Positions 26,407 to 36,024 of a stretch of 64,000 nucleotides of DNA are shown here, piece after piece. Under the pieces are notes generated by a model. That model ran no database searches, had not been told where the DNA came from, and saw nothing but the letters and a program-made list of their open reading frames with translations. The position numbers and the translations under genes are program-made. Source of the stretch: Venatoribacter cucullus (GTDB lineage: Bacteria; Pseudomonadota; Gammaproteobacteria; Pseudomonadales; Oceanobacteraceae); assembly GCF_016132445.1 (NCBI RefSeq), contig NZ_CP046056.1:248001-312000 (forward strand), read 5' to 3'. The stretch's first letter is position 1. Each line of letters starts with the position of its first letter.

Positions 26407-28296
26407 ATGACACTTACTGAAATCCCACATACCCGTCCACTGACGCCGCTGCTCGACAGTCTGGATACCCCGGAACAGCTGCGCACGCTGGACGAAGCAC
26501 AGCTGCCGCAACTCTGTACCGAACTGCGCGAGTTTCTGCTCTGGAGTGTCAGCCAGTCGGGCGGTCATTTTGCGGCGGGACTCGGCGTGGTCGAACTCAC
26601 AGTGGCGCTGCATTTTGTCTTCAATACGCCGGCTGACCGGCTGGTATGGGACGTGGGGCACCAGGCGTATCCGCACAAAGTGCTGACCGGCCGCCGCGAA
26701 CAGATGCACATCATCCGCAGCCAGGAAGGCCCGGCGGCTTTCCCGCTGCGCAGTGAAAGTGAATACGACACCTTTGGCGTGGGCCACTCCAGTACCTCCA
26801 TCAGTGCCGCGCTGGGCATGGCGATGGCCTTGCGCGCCCGTGGCGAAGAGCGCCAGACGGTGGCCATTATTGGTGACGGCGCCATGACCGCCGGGCTGTC
26901 CTTTGAAGCCCTGAATCACGCCGGCCACGAAAAGGCCGATATGCTGGTGATCCTGAACGACAACGATATGTCGATCTCCAACAACGTCGGCGCGCTGAAT
27001 AAATATTTCACCCGTATCTGGTCCAGCCGTACCTATTCAGCCTTGCGTGAAGGCAGCAAGCGGGTGCTGGAAAAAATCCCGGCGGCCTGGGAATTTGCCC
27101 GCCGTACCGAAGAACACATGAAAGGCATGGTGGCTCCCGGCACGCTGTTTGAAGAGCTGGGCTTCAACTACTACGGCCCCATCGACGGCCACGATCTGGA
27201 TGAGCTGGTGCTCACCCTGAACAACCTGAAAAAGCTGAAAGGCCCGCGTTTTCTGCACGTGGTTACCCGCAAGGGCAAAGGCTTTGAGCCGGCCGAGCAG
27301 GACCCGATTGGTTATCACGCCCTGAAAAGTGCCCGTGCGCCGGCCGGGGTAAAAAAACCGACCTATTCCAATGTGTTCGGCCAGTGGCTGTGCGATATGG
27401 CCGCCGCCGATGAGCGCTTAATCGGCATTACTCCGGCCATGCGCGAAGGTTCTGATCTGATCCGCTTTTCGCAGGAATATCCGGATCGTTATATCGATGT
27501 CGCCATTGCCGAGCAGCACGCGGTAACGCTGGCGGCGGGCCTGGCCTGTGAAGGCGCGAAGCCGGTGGTCGCTATCTATTCCACCTTTTTACAGCGCGCT
27601 TATGATCAGCTGATTCACGATGTGGCGCTGCAGAATCTGGATGTACTGTTTGCCATTGACCGTGCCGGTCTGGTTGGTGAAGACGGCCCTACCCATCATG
27701 GTGCTTACGATTTAAGTTACCTGCGCTGCATTCCCGGCATGGTGATCATGACGCCGTCCGATGAAAACGAATGCCGGCAGATGCTCTACACCGGTTATAT
27801 CCACGAGGGCCCGGCCGCCGTGCGTTATCCGCGTGGCAGTGGCACTGGCGTGGTTCCGGATGCCGAGATGCAGGCGCTGGCGCTGGGTAAAGGCATTATC
27901 CGTCGTCAGGGCAACCCCGTAGCCGGGCAGCGGGTGGCTTTGCTGGCTTTTGGGGCGCCACTGGCGCAGGCGCTGCAAGCGGCGGAAGCACTGGATGCAA
28001 CCGTGGCGGATATGCGTTTTGTGAAACCGCTGGATCATGAGCTGGTGGCCGAACTGGCAGGCCGTCACGATTTGCTGGTAACGCTGGAAGACAACGCTGT
28101 TCAGGGTGGTGCCGGCAGTGCCGTGCTGGAGTCGCTGGCGGCGGCTGGCCTGTCGGTACCGGTGTTAACGCTGGGCATTCCCGACCGCTACATCGAACAC
28201 GCCTCACCGGCGCAGCAACAGCAGGACATCGGTCTGGACGTGGCTGGTATTCTGGCCGCTGTGGCTGGCTACCGGAGCCGCACTGGCGCATCGTAA
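26407..28296 (+). CDS. dxs: 1-deoxy-D-xylulose-5-phosphate synthase
   Basis: A 629-residue thiamine-diphosphate enzyme that condenses pyruvate and glyceraldehyde 3-phosphate, the first step of the MEP isoprenoid pathway. It has [37 protein letters not shown], the ThDP motif [20 protein letters not shown] (20 residues), and in the C-terminal half [18 protein letters not shown]. Length and motifs are normal. A 109-base gap separates it from ispA, so it could also have its own promoter. Confidence 0.97.
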   Translation: MTLTEIPHTRPLTPLLDSLDTPEQLRTLDEAQLPQLCTELREFLLWSVSQSGGHFAAGLGVVELTVALHFVFNTPADRLVWDVGHQAYPHKVLTGRREQMHIIRSQEGPAAFPLRSESEYDTFGVGHSSTSISAALGMAMALRARGEERQTVAIIGDGAMTAGLSFEALNHAGHEKADMLVILNDNDMSISNNVGALNKYFTRIWSSRTYSALREGSKRVLEKIPAAWEFARRTEEHMKGMVAPGTLFEELGFNYYGPIDGHDLDELVLTLNNLKKLKGPRFLHVVTRKGKGFEPAEQDPIGYHALKSARAPAGVKKPTYSNVFGQWLCDMAAADERLIGITPAMREGSDLIRFSQEYPDRYIDVAIAEQHAVTLAAGLACEGAKPVVAIYSTFLQRAYDQLIHDVALQNLDVLFAIDRAGLVGEDGPTHHGAYDLSYLRCIPGMVIMTPSDENECRQMLYTGYIHEGPAAVRYPRGSGTGVVPDAEMQALALGKGIIRRQGNPVAGQRVALLAFGAPLAQALQAAEALDATVADMRFVKPLDHELVAELAGRHDLLVTLEDNAVQGGAGSAVLESLAAAGLSVPVLTLGIPDRYIEHASPAQQQQDIGLDVAGILAAVAGYRSRTGAS

Positions 28297-28363
28297 TCTG
28301 CCGCAGATGATGCTTTACTGTCTGCACGTCTTTGTTTCTTAGAGTGCTTCAGGAGTGTCAGGC

Positions 28364-29971
28364 ATGAGACTCAGAGAAAGCCTGCTGGCCTTGTTGCTGG
28401 CTTTCGCTGCGGCCCTGATTGTGTTTTCCGTTGTCAGTAATCAGCAGCAGCGTCAGGCCGCCGGCATGAGTCAGCAGCTGTTGCAGCAGGTGTATATCCG
28501 CGCCCTGCGTGAATATTATCAATGGCTGAGTGTCGTCCGTGAGGACGGCCCGGCCCTGTCCCGTACTTTGTTATCCCTCTATCTGGATACCGGCCCGGCT
28601 CAGGCCGGCGACTGGCAGCTGCAATTCAGCCTGCAGGAGCTGGATGCCCGTATTCTGTTGCCTGCGCAGCCGTTATCCGAAGCCTCCCGTTTTGCCATGC
28701 AGATCCACAGCGAGGGTTGGACCGAGCCTCTGCAGCTACGGCTCGATGTACTGGGCTGGCTGGAGCAATTAACCAGCGATCTGGGTTATGCGGCACTGCC
28801 GGTGGCGGTGGAGTTTCAGCAACAGTCTTTTGGCGATGGCGCTGCCGGAATCCGCAGCCCGCAGCGGTTTCCGGATTTTTTGTTTACTGAATTGACCCTC
28901 ATTCTGGATGCCGCCCCCCTGCAGCAACATCTGCTGCGTGGTTATACCCCGTTACTGAGCGCCGTGCTGGCGGCACTGCTGGTACTGGTGGCGGTGTGGC
29001 TGATTCTGCAGCAATGGTATCAGCGCCAGCACCTGAGTCTGGCGCTGCAGGATGCTGAAACCAGTCTGCGCGAACAAATGCGCAGCAATGCACGTCAGCG
29101 ACTGAAATTGCAGCACCATACGCTGGAACTGGAAGGCCTTAATCAGCATCTGCAGAATGCCCGCCAGCGCATGGAATTATCGGAACGTCTGGCCGGGCTG
29201 GGCGAGTTGTCGGCCGGCATCGCTCACGAAATCAATAATCCGGTGGCCTATGTGCGCAGTAATTTGCAGACGCTGGCCGAAGACTTTGCTGCGCTGGCAG
29301 AATTTATCGATACGCTGGATAAGGCCAGTGATGAGCTGGACCTGCATTCGCCGGTATTTCAGCGCCTGCTGAAAGCGTATCAGCGTTTGCGCATTGCCGC
29401 GGTGCTGAAAGAGGCGCCGGCCCGGCTGGCGGACAGCCAAACGGGTGTGGAGCGGGTGGCGCGCATTGTCAGTGATATGCGTAATCTCAGCCGCAGCGGT
29501 TTTGACAAGCACTGGTGCCAGGTTAATGAAGACATCCGCAGCGCCATCAATATTGCCCGTTCGCGTCTGCCGGCGGGCGTCAGCCTGGAGGCTGAACTGA
29601 TCCAGCTGCCCGATATTTACTGCAACCCGTCGCAGATCGCTCAGGTGGTGATGAATATTCTGGTCAATGCGATACAGGCACTGGAAGGCCGCCACGGCCA
29701 GATTCAGTTACACGAAGTCTTTACCGGTAACGAGCTGAAGATCAGCATTCAGGATGATGGGCCGGGTATGGATGAGCAAACCGCCAGCCGGGTCTTTGAA
29801 CCGTTCTTTACCACCAAGCTGCAAGGAAGTGGTACCGGCCTGGGGCTGGCCTTGTGCTATAAATTAATGCAGGCACATGCCGGACGTATTGAATTAACCA
29901 CAGGTCCCGGTGAGGGCGCCCGGTTTGACCTGATTCTGCCGGTAAACGGAGGTACTGAACATGTTGAGTGA
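28364..29971 (+). CDS. Membrane sensor histidine kinase
   Basis: A 535-residue sensor kinase. Helix 1 spans about residues 8-24, a periplasmic domain about 25-195, helix 2 about 197-216, then a coiled coil (about 225-275). The HisKA box is LGELSAGIAHEINNPVAYV with H288. The HATPase part has an N box (NILVNAIQAL), DDGPGMD and GTGLGLAL. The ATG at 28364 is eight bases from AGGAG. The GTG at 28355 overlaps that site and is less likely. The stop overlaps the response-regulator gene, so the two form a pair. The signal sensed in the periplasm is unknown. Confidence 0.88.
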   Translation: MRLRESLLALLLAFAAALIVFSVVSNQQQRQAAGMSQQLLQQVYIRALREYYQWLSVVREDGPALSRTLLSLYLDTGPAQAGDWQLQFSLQELDARILLPAQPLSEASRFAMQIHSEGWTEPLQLRLDVLGWLEQLTSDLGYAALPVAVEFQQQSFGDGAAGIRSPQRFPDFLFTELTLILDAAPLQQHLLRGYTPLLSAVLAALLVLVAVWLILQQWYQRQHLSLALQDAETSLREQMRSNARQRLKLQHHTLELEGLNQHLQNARQRMELSERLAGLGELSAGIAHEINNPVAYVRSNLQTLAEDFAALAEFIDTLDKASDELDLHSPVFQRLLKAYQRLRIAAVLKEAPARLADSQTGVERVARIVSDMRNLSRSGFDKHWCQVNEDIRSAINIARSRLPAGVSLEAELIQLPDIYCNPSQIAQVVMNILVNAIQALEGRHGQIQLHEVFTGNELKISIQDDGPGMDEQTASRVFEPFFTTKLQGSGTGLGLALCYKLMQAHAGRIELTTGPGEGARFDLILPVNGGTEHVE

Positions 29972-31310
29972 GATGGCGGAAGCCCTGCAGGAAAAACACG
30001 CGCGGCTGATTATTGTTGATGACGATCAGGCCGTTCTGCAGGCGCTGAACCGTTTGTTTTGCCGCCAGTACGATGTCGTGCTGTGTTCCGGCGGAGAAGA
30101 AGCCCTGAATTATCTGCAGCAACACAGCGCTGATCTGATCATTTCTGATATGCGCATGCCGGGCATGAACGGGGCGGAATTGCTGAAACAGTGCAATGAA
30201 AAATATCCGGATATGATCCGATTTTTACTCACCGGTTACGCTGATTTGCAGTCGGCGATTAAAGCGGTTAATGAAGGGAATATTTACCGTTATATTGCCA
30301 AACCCTGGGACAACGACCAGTTGCGCGGCATGGTGGCTGAAGCCATTGACCTGCGTGATCTGCGCTACGCCAACCAGCGTCTGAACGCCCATGTGGCGGC
30401 GCAGAATGCTGAACTGGAACGGCTGAATCTGGAATTAAAAATTAAATACCAGCAAAAAGCCGAACAGGCTGGCAGTGCTGAAGAGCAATTACGCGAAGCC
30501 TACCGTACCCTGCGGCAGGAATTTAACGGCATGGTGCATTTGCTGGTCAGTATTGTTGAAACCCGCAATGGTGAAGAATCGGGCAGCAGTGAAAAACTGG
30601 CCCGGCTGGCAAAATTGTTTGCCGAATTTGCCGGTATGCAGGGCGAGCAGATTCAGGATATTTATTACGCCGCCTTATTGCGCAATATCGGTAAGGTTTT
30701 ATTACCGGATGCGGTGCTGAATAAAAGCATTGGTTTGCTGTCGGCGGCCGAAAAACAAGCTTATGCGCGTTTTCCTCTGCATGGACATAACGCCCTGATG
30801 ATGCTGGGGCCATTGCAGCATGTGGCGGCGGTTATCCGTAACCATATGGAGCTGTATAACGGTAAGGGCTTCCCTGACCGGCTGGCAGCCAATGCCATTC
30901 CGAAAGAATCCCGCATGCTGCGTATCGTCAGTGATTATGTCGACCTGCAGCATGAGCATAATTTTCTTGGTACGGCGCTGGATGAAGAGCAGGTGCGGGA
31001 ATATTTGCTGAAAATGGCCGGCCAGCGTTATGACCGCGAGCTGGTGGATATTTTCTTTACCGCACTGGATGATTTTGAAGAAGGGGTGGTATCGAATTTT
31101 GAGCGTATTGATCTGCACGAAATCCGCGCGGGTCTGGTATTGGCGGCCAATCTGGTCAGCCCGGCCGGGATGATTTTACTGTCGGAAGGTACGGTGGTTA
31201 CCGCTCAGCATGTTGCCAAACTGCACTCCATGATGGGGCAGTTTGAAGGCCATGAAATTATGCTGCATGTACGCCGCCCGGAACCTCAGGAGGCCGGGTC
31301 GTCGTCCTGA
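29961..31310 (+). CDS. Response regulator with degenerate HD-GYP output
   Basis: A 449-residue protein. The receiver domain (about 14-130) has acidic D20-D22, phospho-acceptor D63 ([10 protein letters not shown]) and K114 (AKPW). A coiled coil (about 140-190) leads to an HD-GYP-like domain (about 195-345). The catalytic HD pair is replaced by R241-N242 in [12 protein letters not shown], the GYP motif reads GFP (303-305), and the HHE region reads NHMEL. I therefore infer loss of c-di-GMP hydrolysis and a binding or scaffolding role. It is coupled to the kinase gene, and its 3' end overlaps the convergent ribA by 25 bases. Confidence 0.83.
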   Translation: MLSEMAEALQEKHARLIIVDDDQAVLQALNRLFCRQYDVVLCSGGEEALNYLQQHSADLIISDMRMPGMNGAELLKQCNEKYPDMIRFLLTGYADLQSAIKAVNEGNIYRYIAKPWDNDQLRGMVAEAIDLRDLRYANQRLNAHVAAQNAELERLNLELKIKYQQKAEQAGSAEEQLREAYRTLRQEFNGMVHLLVSIVETRNGEESGSSEKLARLAKLFAEFAGMQGEQIQDIYYAALLRNIGKVLLPDAVLNKSIGLLSAAEKQAYARFPLHGHNALMMLGPLQHVAAVIRNHMELYNGKGFPDRLAANAIPKESRMLRIVSDYVDLQHEHNFLGTALDEEQVREYLLKMAGQRYDRELVDIFFTALDDFEEGVVSNFERIDLHEIRAGLVLAANLVSPAGMILLSEGTVVTAQHVAKLHSMMGQFEGHEIMLHVRRPEPQEAGSSS

Positions 31311-31933
31311 TGAGTAATAGCCGGTGCCTGCGGTGGCTGCGGCAGATAATGTCCCAGCTTACTGGCTTTGGTATTCAGGTAGCCATCGTTATGCGGATTC
31401 CGGCCGACTTCCAGCGGTACCCGTTCCACTACCTGTACGCCGGCAGCGCTTAATGCTTTTACCTTGCGCGGATTATTGGTCATTAAGCGAATGGCTTTAA
31501 TACCCAGATGCTCCAGCATTGGCTGGCACATGCTGTAATCGCGCATGTCGGCACCGAACCCCAGTTGCTCGTTCGCTTCAACGGTATCGGCACCCTGATC
31601 CTGCAAATGGTATGCGCGGATTTTATTCAGCAGGCCGATGCCCCGGCCTTCCTGACGCAGATACAGCACTACGCCGTGGCCGGCTTCTGCCACCGCTCGC
31701 AATGCTGCTTCCAGCTGATAACCACAATCGCAGCGCATGCTGAACAGGGCATCACCGGTCAGGCATTCTGAATGCGCCCGCGCCAGCACCGGCTCACCAT
31801 TGCCGACATCGCCCATGCTCAGTGCTATGTGTTCTTTACCTGTCGCGCTGTCTTCAAAACCGTGCATAGTAAACACGCCGAACGGGGTCGGTAAGCGGGA
31901 GGAAGCTACATAGGTAATGCTCAAGGGACGCAC
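31286..31933 (-). CDS. ribA: GTP cyclohydrolase II
   Basis: A 215-residue enzyme that opens GTP in the first step of riboflavin synthesis. It has the N-terminal [11 protein letters not shown], zinc-binding cysteines in [15 protein letters not shown], the [11 protein letters not shown] loop and [15 protein letters not shown], all RibA hallmarks. No DHBP synthase domain is fused. The start is a GTG at 31933 with a weak ribosome site, and TTG at 31924 is an alternative. The C-terminal 15 residues are a variable acidic tail that overlaps the end of the opposite response-regulator gene. Confidence 0.94.
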   Translation of the reverse strand: MRPLSITYVASSRLPTPFGVFTMHGFEDSATGKEHIALSMGDVGNGEPVLARAHSECLTGDALFSMRCDCGYQLEAALRAVAEAGHGVVLYLRQEGRGIGLLNKIRAYHLQDQGADTVEANEQLGFGADMRDYSMCQPMLEHLGIKAIRLMTNNPRKVKALSAAGVQVVERVPLEVGRNPHNDGYLNTKASKLGHYLPQPPQAPAITHQDDDPAS

Positions 31934-32063
31934 TCCGGGGGCAAACGGGGCGCGTATTCTAACAGCGAAGGCGGGGACTGCCTAATATGTATCCGCCCCC
32001 TCACCTGCACAGACTGTTGCACTGCAGTAGAATCGGTTTATTAGTAATTAACGGGGCATAGCG

Positions 32064-32741
32064 ATGCTGTGGATTATGCTGGGTGTGGGGGTGCTGGCCT
32101 TGCTGGTACTGCCGGGCTGGTGGGTAAAACGGGTGTTGCGCCGGCACGCCGGAGAACGGCCGGATTATCCCGGCACGGGCGGTGATATGGCGCGTCACCT
32201 GCTGGGCAAACTGGGGCTGGATGACGTAACGGTGGTCAGCAGTGATGCCGGCGATCATTACGACCCGCGCAGCCGCAGCGTGCGCCTGACGCCGGATAAA
32301 CTGGACGGCAAAAGCCTGACTGCCGTGGTGGTGGCGGCGCATGAGGTCGGCCACGCCGTGCAGCATGCCCGCGGCGAACCGCTGTTTCACAGCCGCACGG
32401 CGCTGGCGTATCTGGCCATCTGGATGCAGCGGCTGGCACCCGCTGCGCTGCTGATTACCCCTTTTCTGGCCTTCTATACCCCGTCGGCCTCGCGGTTGGC
32501 GCTGATTATTGCGGTGGGGGCCATGCTGATCGGCACGCTGGTGCATCTGGCTACCTTGCCGGTGGAATGGGATGCCAGCTTCGGTAAGGCGTTGCCGTTG
32601 TTGCAGGATGGCGGGTATCTGAACGAGCAGGATATGCAGGATGCCCGCCGGATTTTGCTGGCCGCGGCACTCACTTACGTTGCGGGTTCGCTGTTCAGCT
32701 TGCTGAATGTCTGGCAGTGGCTGAGGTATTTGCGGCGGTAG
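32064..32741 (+). CDS. Membrane zinc metallopeptidase (YugP-like)
   Basis: A 225-residue membrane protein of the neutral zinc metallopeptidase family represented by YugP (Zn_peptidase_2). It has the catalytic HEVGHAVQH motif (about residues 94-102), hydrophobic helices at the N-terminus and in the second half, and the downstream acidic residue region LPVEWDAS typical of the family. ATG follows ACGGGGCATAGCG. Substrate and role are unknown. The gene stands alone, and its 3' end is followed directly by repeat locus B. Confidence 0.88.
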   Translation: MLWIMLGVGVLALLVLPGWWVKRVLRRHAGERPDYPGTGGDMARHLLGKLGLDDVTVVSSDAGDHYDPRSRSVRLTPDKLDGKSLTAVVVAAHEVGHAVQHARGEPLFHSRTALAYLAIWMQRLAPAALLITPFLAFYTPSASRLALIIAVGAMLIGTLVHLATLPVEWDASFGKALPLLQDGGYLNEQDMQDARRILLAAALTYVAGSLFSLLNVWQWLRYLRR

Positions 32742-32747
32742 GGGTTG

Positions 32748-32831
32748 AGCTGGAAGCTTGAGGCTTGAGGCTTGAAGCAAAAAACGCTTGACGGGAGACG
32801 GGAGACGCCAAAAAGCGTCCAGCGTCCAGCT
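32748..32831. repeat. Heptamer foldback repeat, locus B
   Basis: Bounded by AGCTGGA (32748-32754) and its exact complement TCCAGCT (32825-32831). Inside, in order, are GCTTGAG, GCTTGAG, GCTTGAA (32756-32776), an A6 spacer, GACGGGA twice then GACGCC (32790-32809), an A5 spacer, and GCGTCCA twice (32815-32828). Every block has a 7-base period, and the last block complements the middle one. It lies between the peptidase stop and the ars promoter. Confidence 0.75.
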
Positions 32832-32833
32832 AA

Positions 32834-32888
32834 TTGCATATATATGGAAAACCGAATATAAAGGCAGGCAGATATTTGAGGTCTGCCT
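32834..32888 (+). promoter_or_regulatory. Candidate promoter, operator and leader hairpin of the ars operon
   Basis: TTGCAT (32834-32839), 17 bases, then TATAAA (32857-32862) form a plausible promoter. The 10-base palindrome CATATATATG (32837-32846) covers the -35/spacer region, where an ArsR repressor could bind. Immediately downstream AGGCAG (32862-32867) can pair with CTGCCT (32883-32888), which places the GAGG ribosome site in a loop directly before the ATG. All three roles are inferred from position. Confidence 0.45.
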
Positions 32889-33650
32889 ATGAAGAAGAGT
32901 GTTCTGTTCCTGTGCAGCGGCAATTCGGCCCGCTCACAGATGGCTGAAGCGGTGTTGCGCCAGCTGGCGCCTGAGCAATTCGACGCGGCCAGCGCTGGTA
33001 CTCAGCCGGAAGGCGTTGATCCGCGTACGCTGCAGGTGTTGGAAAAAGCCGGTATTGATACCGCCGGGCTGGCGTCAAAAGCAGCAGCACAATTCAGCGA
33101 CCAGCATTTCGATTACGTGATTTCCCTCTGCGATAAAGCCCATCAGGAGTGCAAACACTGGCCCGGTGCGGGTGTGATCATGGCGTGGGATTTTCCCGAC
33201 CCCAAGGCCAGCAAAGATCCGCTGGCTTTCGCCCGCACCCTGCAGGAAATCAGCGAACGCCTGCGCCTGTTTGTGCTGGTGAACAGTAAGCAGGTCAGCG
33301 AGCAAACCAAGCCGCTGAGCGCTGTGGAGTTTTATAAAGCGCTGGCTGATGAAACCCGGTTGTTGTCATTGCTGCTGATAGAACAGCACGGCGAGCTTTG
33401 CGTGTGCGATTTAGTCACCGCACTGGATGAGTCACAGCCGAAAATTTCCCGCCATTTAGCCCAGCTGCGCAAAAGCGGTATTCTGCAGGATCGCCGTCAG
33501 GGGCAGTGGGTGCATTACTCCCTGCATCCGTTGCTGGAGCCCTGGATGCGTGAGGTGCTGCACACCACCCGGCTGAATAATACGCCGCTGCTGCAGCTGC
33601 CCACTCAACGTGTAACAGCGGCGCAAGGCTGCAGCACAGGAGCGGCATAA
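32889..33650 (+). CDS. Arsenate reductase-ArsR fusion protein
   Basis: A 253-residue two-domain protein. Residues 1-135 are a low-molecular-weight phosphatase-type arsenate reductase with the P-loop CSGNSARS (nucleophile C9, R15) and the pair C81/C88 in LCDKAHQEC, corresponding to the thioredoxin-coupled ArsC of Staphylococcus type. Residues about 143-225 are an ArsR/SmtB winged helix (EFYKALADETRLLSLLLI, ISRHLAQLRKSGIL) with the As(III) ligand motif CVC (C171, C173) in the DNA-binding region. One protein could therefore reduce arsenate and repress the operon. The gene is first in the ars series and abuts acr3. Confidence 0.9.
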   Translation: MKKSVLFLCSGNSARSQMAEAVLRQLAPEQFDAASAGTQPEGVDPRTLQVLEKAGIDTAGLASKAAAQFSDQHFDYVISLCDKAHQECKHWPGAGVIMAWDFPDPKASKDPLAFARTLQEISERLRLFVLVNSKQVSEQTKPLSAVEFYKALADETRLLSLLLIEQHGELCVCDLVTALDESQPKISRHLAQLRKSGILQDRRQGQWVHYSLHPLLEPWMREVLHTTRLNNTPLLQLPTQRVTAAQGCSTGAA

Positions 33651-34685
33651 ATGGGAATTTTTGAACGCTATTTAACCCTGTGGGTGGCGCTCTGTATCGC
33701 TGCCGGTGTATTGCTTGGCAATCTGGTACCGCAGGCATTTGCACTGATCGCCACGTTGGAATACGCCCATGTGAATCTGGTGGTGGCGGTGTTTATCTGG
33801 ATCATGATTTACCCGATGATGGTGCAGATTGATTTTTCCGCCATTAAAGAAGTGGGCCGCCAACCCAAAGGCTTGCTGCTGACGCTGGTGATTAACTGGC
33901 TGATCAAACCGTTCAGCATGGCGTTAATCGGCTGGGTATTTTTCCGTGTTTTATTTGCCGATTGGGTTGATCCGCACAGTGCCGGTGAATACATCGCCGG
34001 CATGATTCTGCTCGGTGTGGCGCCTTGCACGGCGATGGTGTTTGTCTGGAGTCAGTTGACCAAAGGCGACCCGAATTACACGCTGGTGCAGGTGTCGGTG
34101 AACGACGTCGTTATGATTTTTGCCTTCGCCCCGTTAACGGCTTTTTTGCTGGGGGTGACCGATATTCAGGTACCCTGGAAAACTCTGCTGTTATCGGTGG
34201 TGCTGTATGTGTTACTGCCGCTGCTGGCCGGCATTCTGACCCGGCATTTGCTGGAGCGGCATTCATCGTCTGCGTCTGACGGTATGGACGTGCAGGAGTT
34301 GTTGCAACGTTTAAAACCTTGGTCGGTATTAGGCTTGTTAGCGACGGTGATTCTGCTGTTTGGATTTCAGGCGGAAACCATCATTGCCCAGCCGCACACC
34401 ATTGGCTTAATTGCCATTCCGTTATTGCTGCAAACCTACGGCATTTTTGCCATTGCCTATGCGGCGGCGTATTGGCTGAAACTTCCCTATCGTATTGCGG
34501 CTCCGGCTTGCATGATCGGCACGTCTAACTTTTTTGAACTGGCGGTGGCCGTAGCGATTTCATTATTCGGCCTGCATTCCGGTGCTGCACTGGCGACCGT
34601 GGTGGGGGTTCTGGTGGAAGTGCCGGTGATGTTGTCGCTGGTGTACTTCGCTAATAAAACCCAGCACTGGTTTGTACAGAATTGA
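33651..34685 (+). CDS. acr3: Arsenite efflux transporter, ACR3 family
   Basis: A 344-residue inner-membrane carrier with about ten helices that expels arsenite. It has [12 protein letters not shown], the conserved cysteine in [19 protein letters not shown], and [12 protein letters not shown], which are ACR3/Arr3 signatures rather than those of ArsB. Its ATG follows the stop of the reductase-regulator gene directly, with no spacer. It is followed 18 bases later by the GAPDH gene, so it is part of the ars operon. Confidence 0.93.
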   Translation: MGIFERYLTLWVALCIAAGVLLGNLVPQAFALIATLEYAHVNLVVAVFIWIMIYPMMVQIDFSAIKEVGRQPKGLLLTLVINWLIKPFSMALIGWVFFRVLFADWVDPHSAGEYIAGMILLGVAPCTAMVFVWSQLTKGDPNYTLVQVSVNDVVMIFAFAPLTAFLLGVTDIQVPWKTLLLSVVLYVLLPLLAGILTRHLLERHSSSASDGMDVQELLQRLKPWSVLGLLATVILLFGFQAETIIAQPHTIGLIAIPLLLQTYGIFAIAYAAAYWLKLPYRIAAPACMIGTSNFFELAVAVAISLFGLHSGAALATVVGVLVEVPVMLSLVYFANKTQHWFVQN

Positions 34686-34703
34686 TTAACAGAGGATTCC
34701 ATT

Positions 34704-35708
34704 ATGAGTATTAAAATCGGCATTAATGGCTTTGGTCGTATGGGGCGGTTATCGGCCCGTGTGTTGGCTGAGCACAGCGATGTGCAGATTATTAACGTGA
34801 ATGATCCGGCCGGCGATGCCGCCACGCTGGCGCATTTAATGAATTTTGATTCCGTGCATGGCCGCTGGAGCCGGGAAGCCGGGGTGGATGGCGATAATAT
34901 GCTGATTAACGGCCAGCCAGTGCTGGTGACGCACAATAAAACCATTGCCGACACCGACTGGTCGGGCTGCGATGTAGTGATTGAAGCCTCCGGCAAAATG
35001 AAAACCAAAGCAGTGTTGCAGGCCTATCTGGATCAGGGTGTTAAGCGCGTGGTGGTAACGGCGCCGGTAAAAGAAGAGGGCGTGCTGAACGTGGTGATGG
35101 GCGTTAACGACCATCTGTACGATCCGGCGTTGCATCCTATTGTGACCGCTGCCTCCTGCACCACCAACTGCCTGGCGCCGGTGGTTAAGGTGATTCACGA
35201 AAACCTGGGCATTGAGCACGGCTCTATTACCACCATTCATGATTTAACCAATACCCAGACCATTCTGGATGCGCCGCACAAAGACCTGCGTCGCGCCCGT
35301 GCCTGTGGCATGAGTTTAATTCCGACCACCACCGGTTCGGCCACCGCCATTACACATATTTTCCCGGAATTAAAAGGCCGCCTGAACGGTCATGCTATCC
35401 GCGTACCGCTGGCTAATGCTTCCATTACCGACTGTGTCTTTGAAGTGGCACGCGAAACCACGGCCGAAGAAGTGAATGCGTTATTAAAAGCAGCCGCGGC
35501 TAATGAGCTTAAGGGAATTCTTGGTTACGAAGAGCGCCCACTGGTGTCGATTGATTACAAAACCGATCCGCGCTCCAGCATTATTGATGCGCTTTCCACC
35601 ATGGTGATTAATAACACGCAGGTGAAAATTTACGCCTGGTACGACAACGAATGGGGCTACGCCAACCGCACCGCGGAACTGGCCTTAAAAGTGGCGCGCT
35701 ACCGTTAA
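34704..35708 (+). CDS. ArsJ-associated glyceraldehyde-3-phosphate dehydrogenase
   Basis: A 334-residue type I GAPDH. It has the NAD fold [12 protein letters not shown], catalytic cysteine in [11 protein letters not shown] and the C-terminal SWYDNEWGY-like [10 protein letters not shown]. In an ars operon with ArsJ, this enzyme is known to act on arsenate and glyceraldehyde 3-phosphate to form 1-arseno-3-phosphoglycerate, which ArsJ exports. Placement between acr3 and arsJ supports that role over housekeeping glycolysis. GAGG precedes the ATG. Confidence 0.92.
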   Translation: MSIKIGINGFGRMGRLSARVLAEHSDVQIINVNDPAGDAATLAHLMNFDSVHGRWSREAGVDGDNMLINGQPVLVTHNKTIADTDWSGCDVVIEASGKMKTKAVLQAYLDQGVKRVVVTAPVKEEGVLNVVMGVNDHLYDPALHPIVTAASCTTNCLAPVVKVIHENLGIEHGSITTIHDLTNTQTILDAPHKDLRRARACGMSLIPTTTGSATAITHIFPELKGRLNGHAIRVPLANASITDCVFEVARETTAEEVNALLKAAAANELKGILGYEERPLVSIDYKTDPRSSIIDALSTMVINNTQVKIYAWYDNEWGYANRTAELALKVARYR

Positions 35709-35710
35709 GT

Positions 35711-36013
35711 GTTGGGCGTTGGGCGTTCAGGGTTCGGCGGGCGGTATCGTTAAGCGTTAGGCGTTTAGGGTTCCGCGAGCTTTTGTTTTTAATGCCACCC
35801 TCGCTGAACCATTAACCCTCTATCAGCGCAAGACATTAAGTAGTGAACTTTGCTGCCGAGCACGCCTAACCCTTTACTGGCAAAGGTATCCGGTGCTCGC
35901 TTTTGCTGCAGAGCTCGCCCAACGCTCAACCCTTAACCTTTTACTCGCACAAGACATCAGGTACTGGCTTTTGCTGCGGAGCACGCAAAACACCGAACCC
36001 TCAACCCTTAACG
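35711..36013. repeat. Heptamer repeats and three longer imperfect repeats, locus C
   Basis: This 316-base gap between the GAPDH and arsJ genes (35709-36024) holds G-rich 7-base units first (GTTGGGC twice and GTTCAGG from 35711; GTTAAGC, GTTAGGC, GTTTAGG from 35749). C-rich complements follow (CTAACCC, CTCAACC, CTTAACC and variants to 36013). Superimposed are three imperfect longer repeats with the core TTTGCTGCnGAGCnCGC at 35849, 35902 and 35970. No coding sequence is evident, although one frame stays open into arsJ. Confidence 0.7.
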
Positions 36014-36024
36014 AAAAAATAATT

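Noticed and set aside
32742-32888. Heptamer blocks as a CRISPR array
   Set aside because: The units are seven bases with no spacers, and there are no cas genes. No CRISPR array was seen anywhere in the window.
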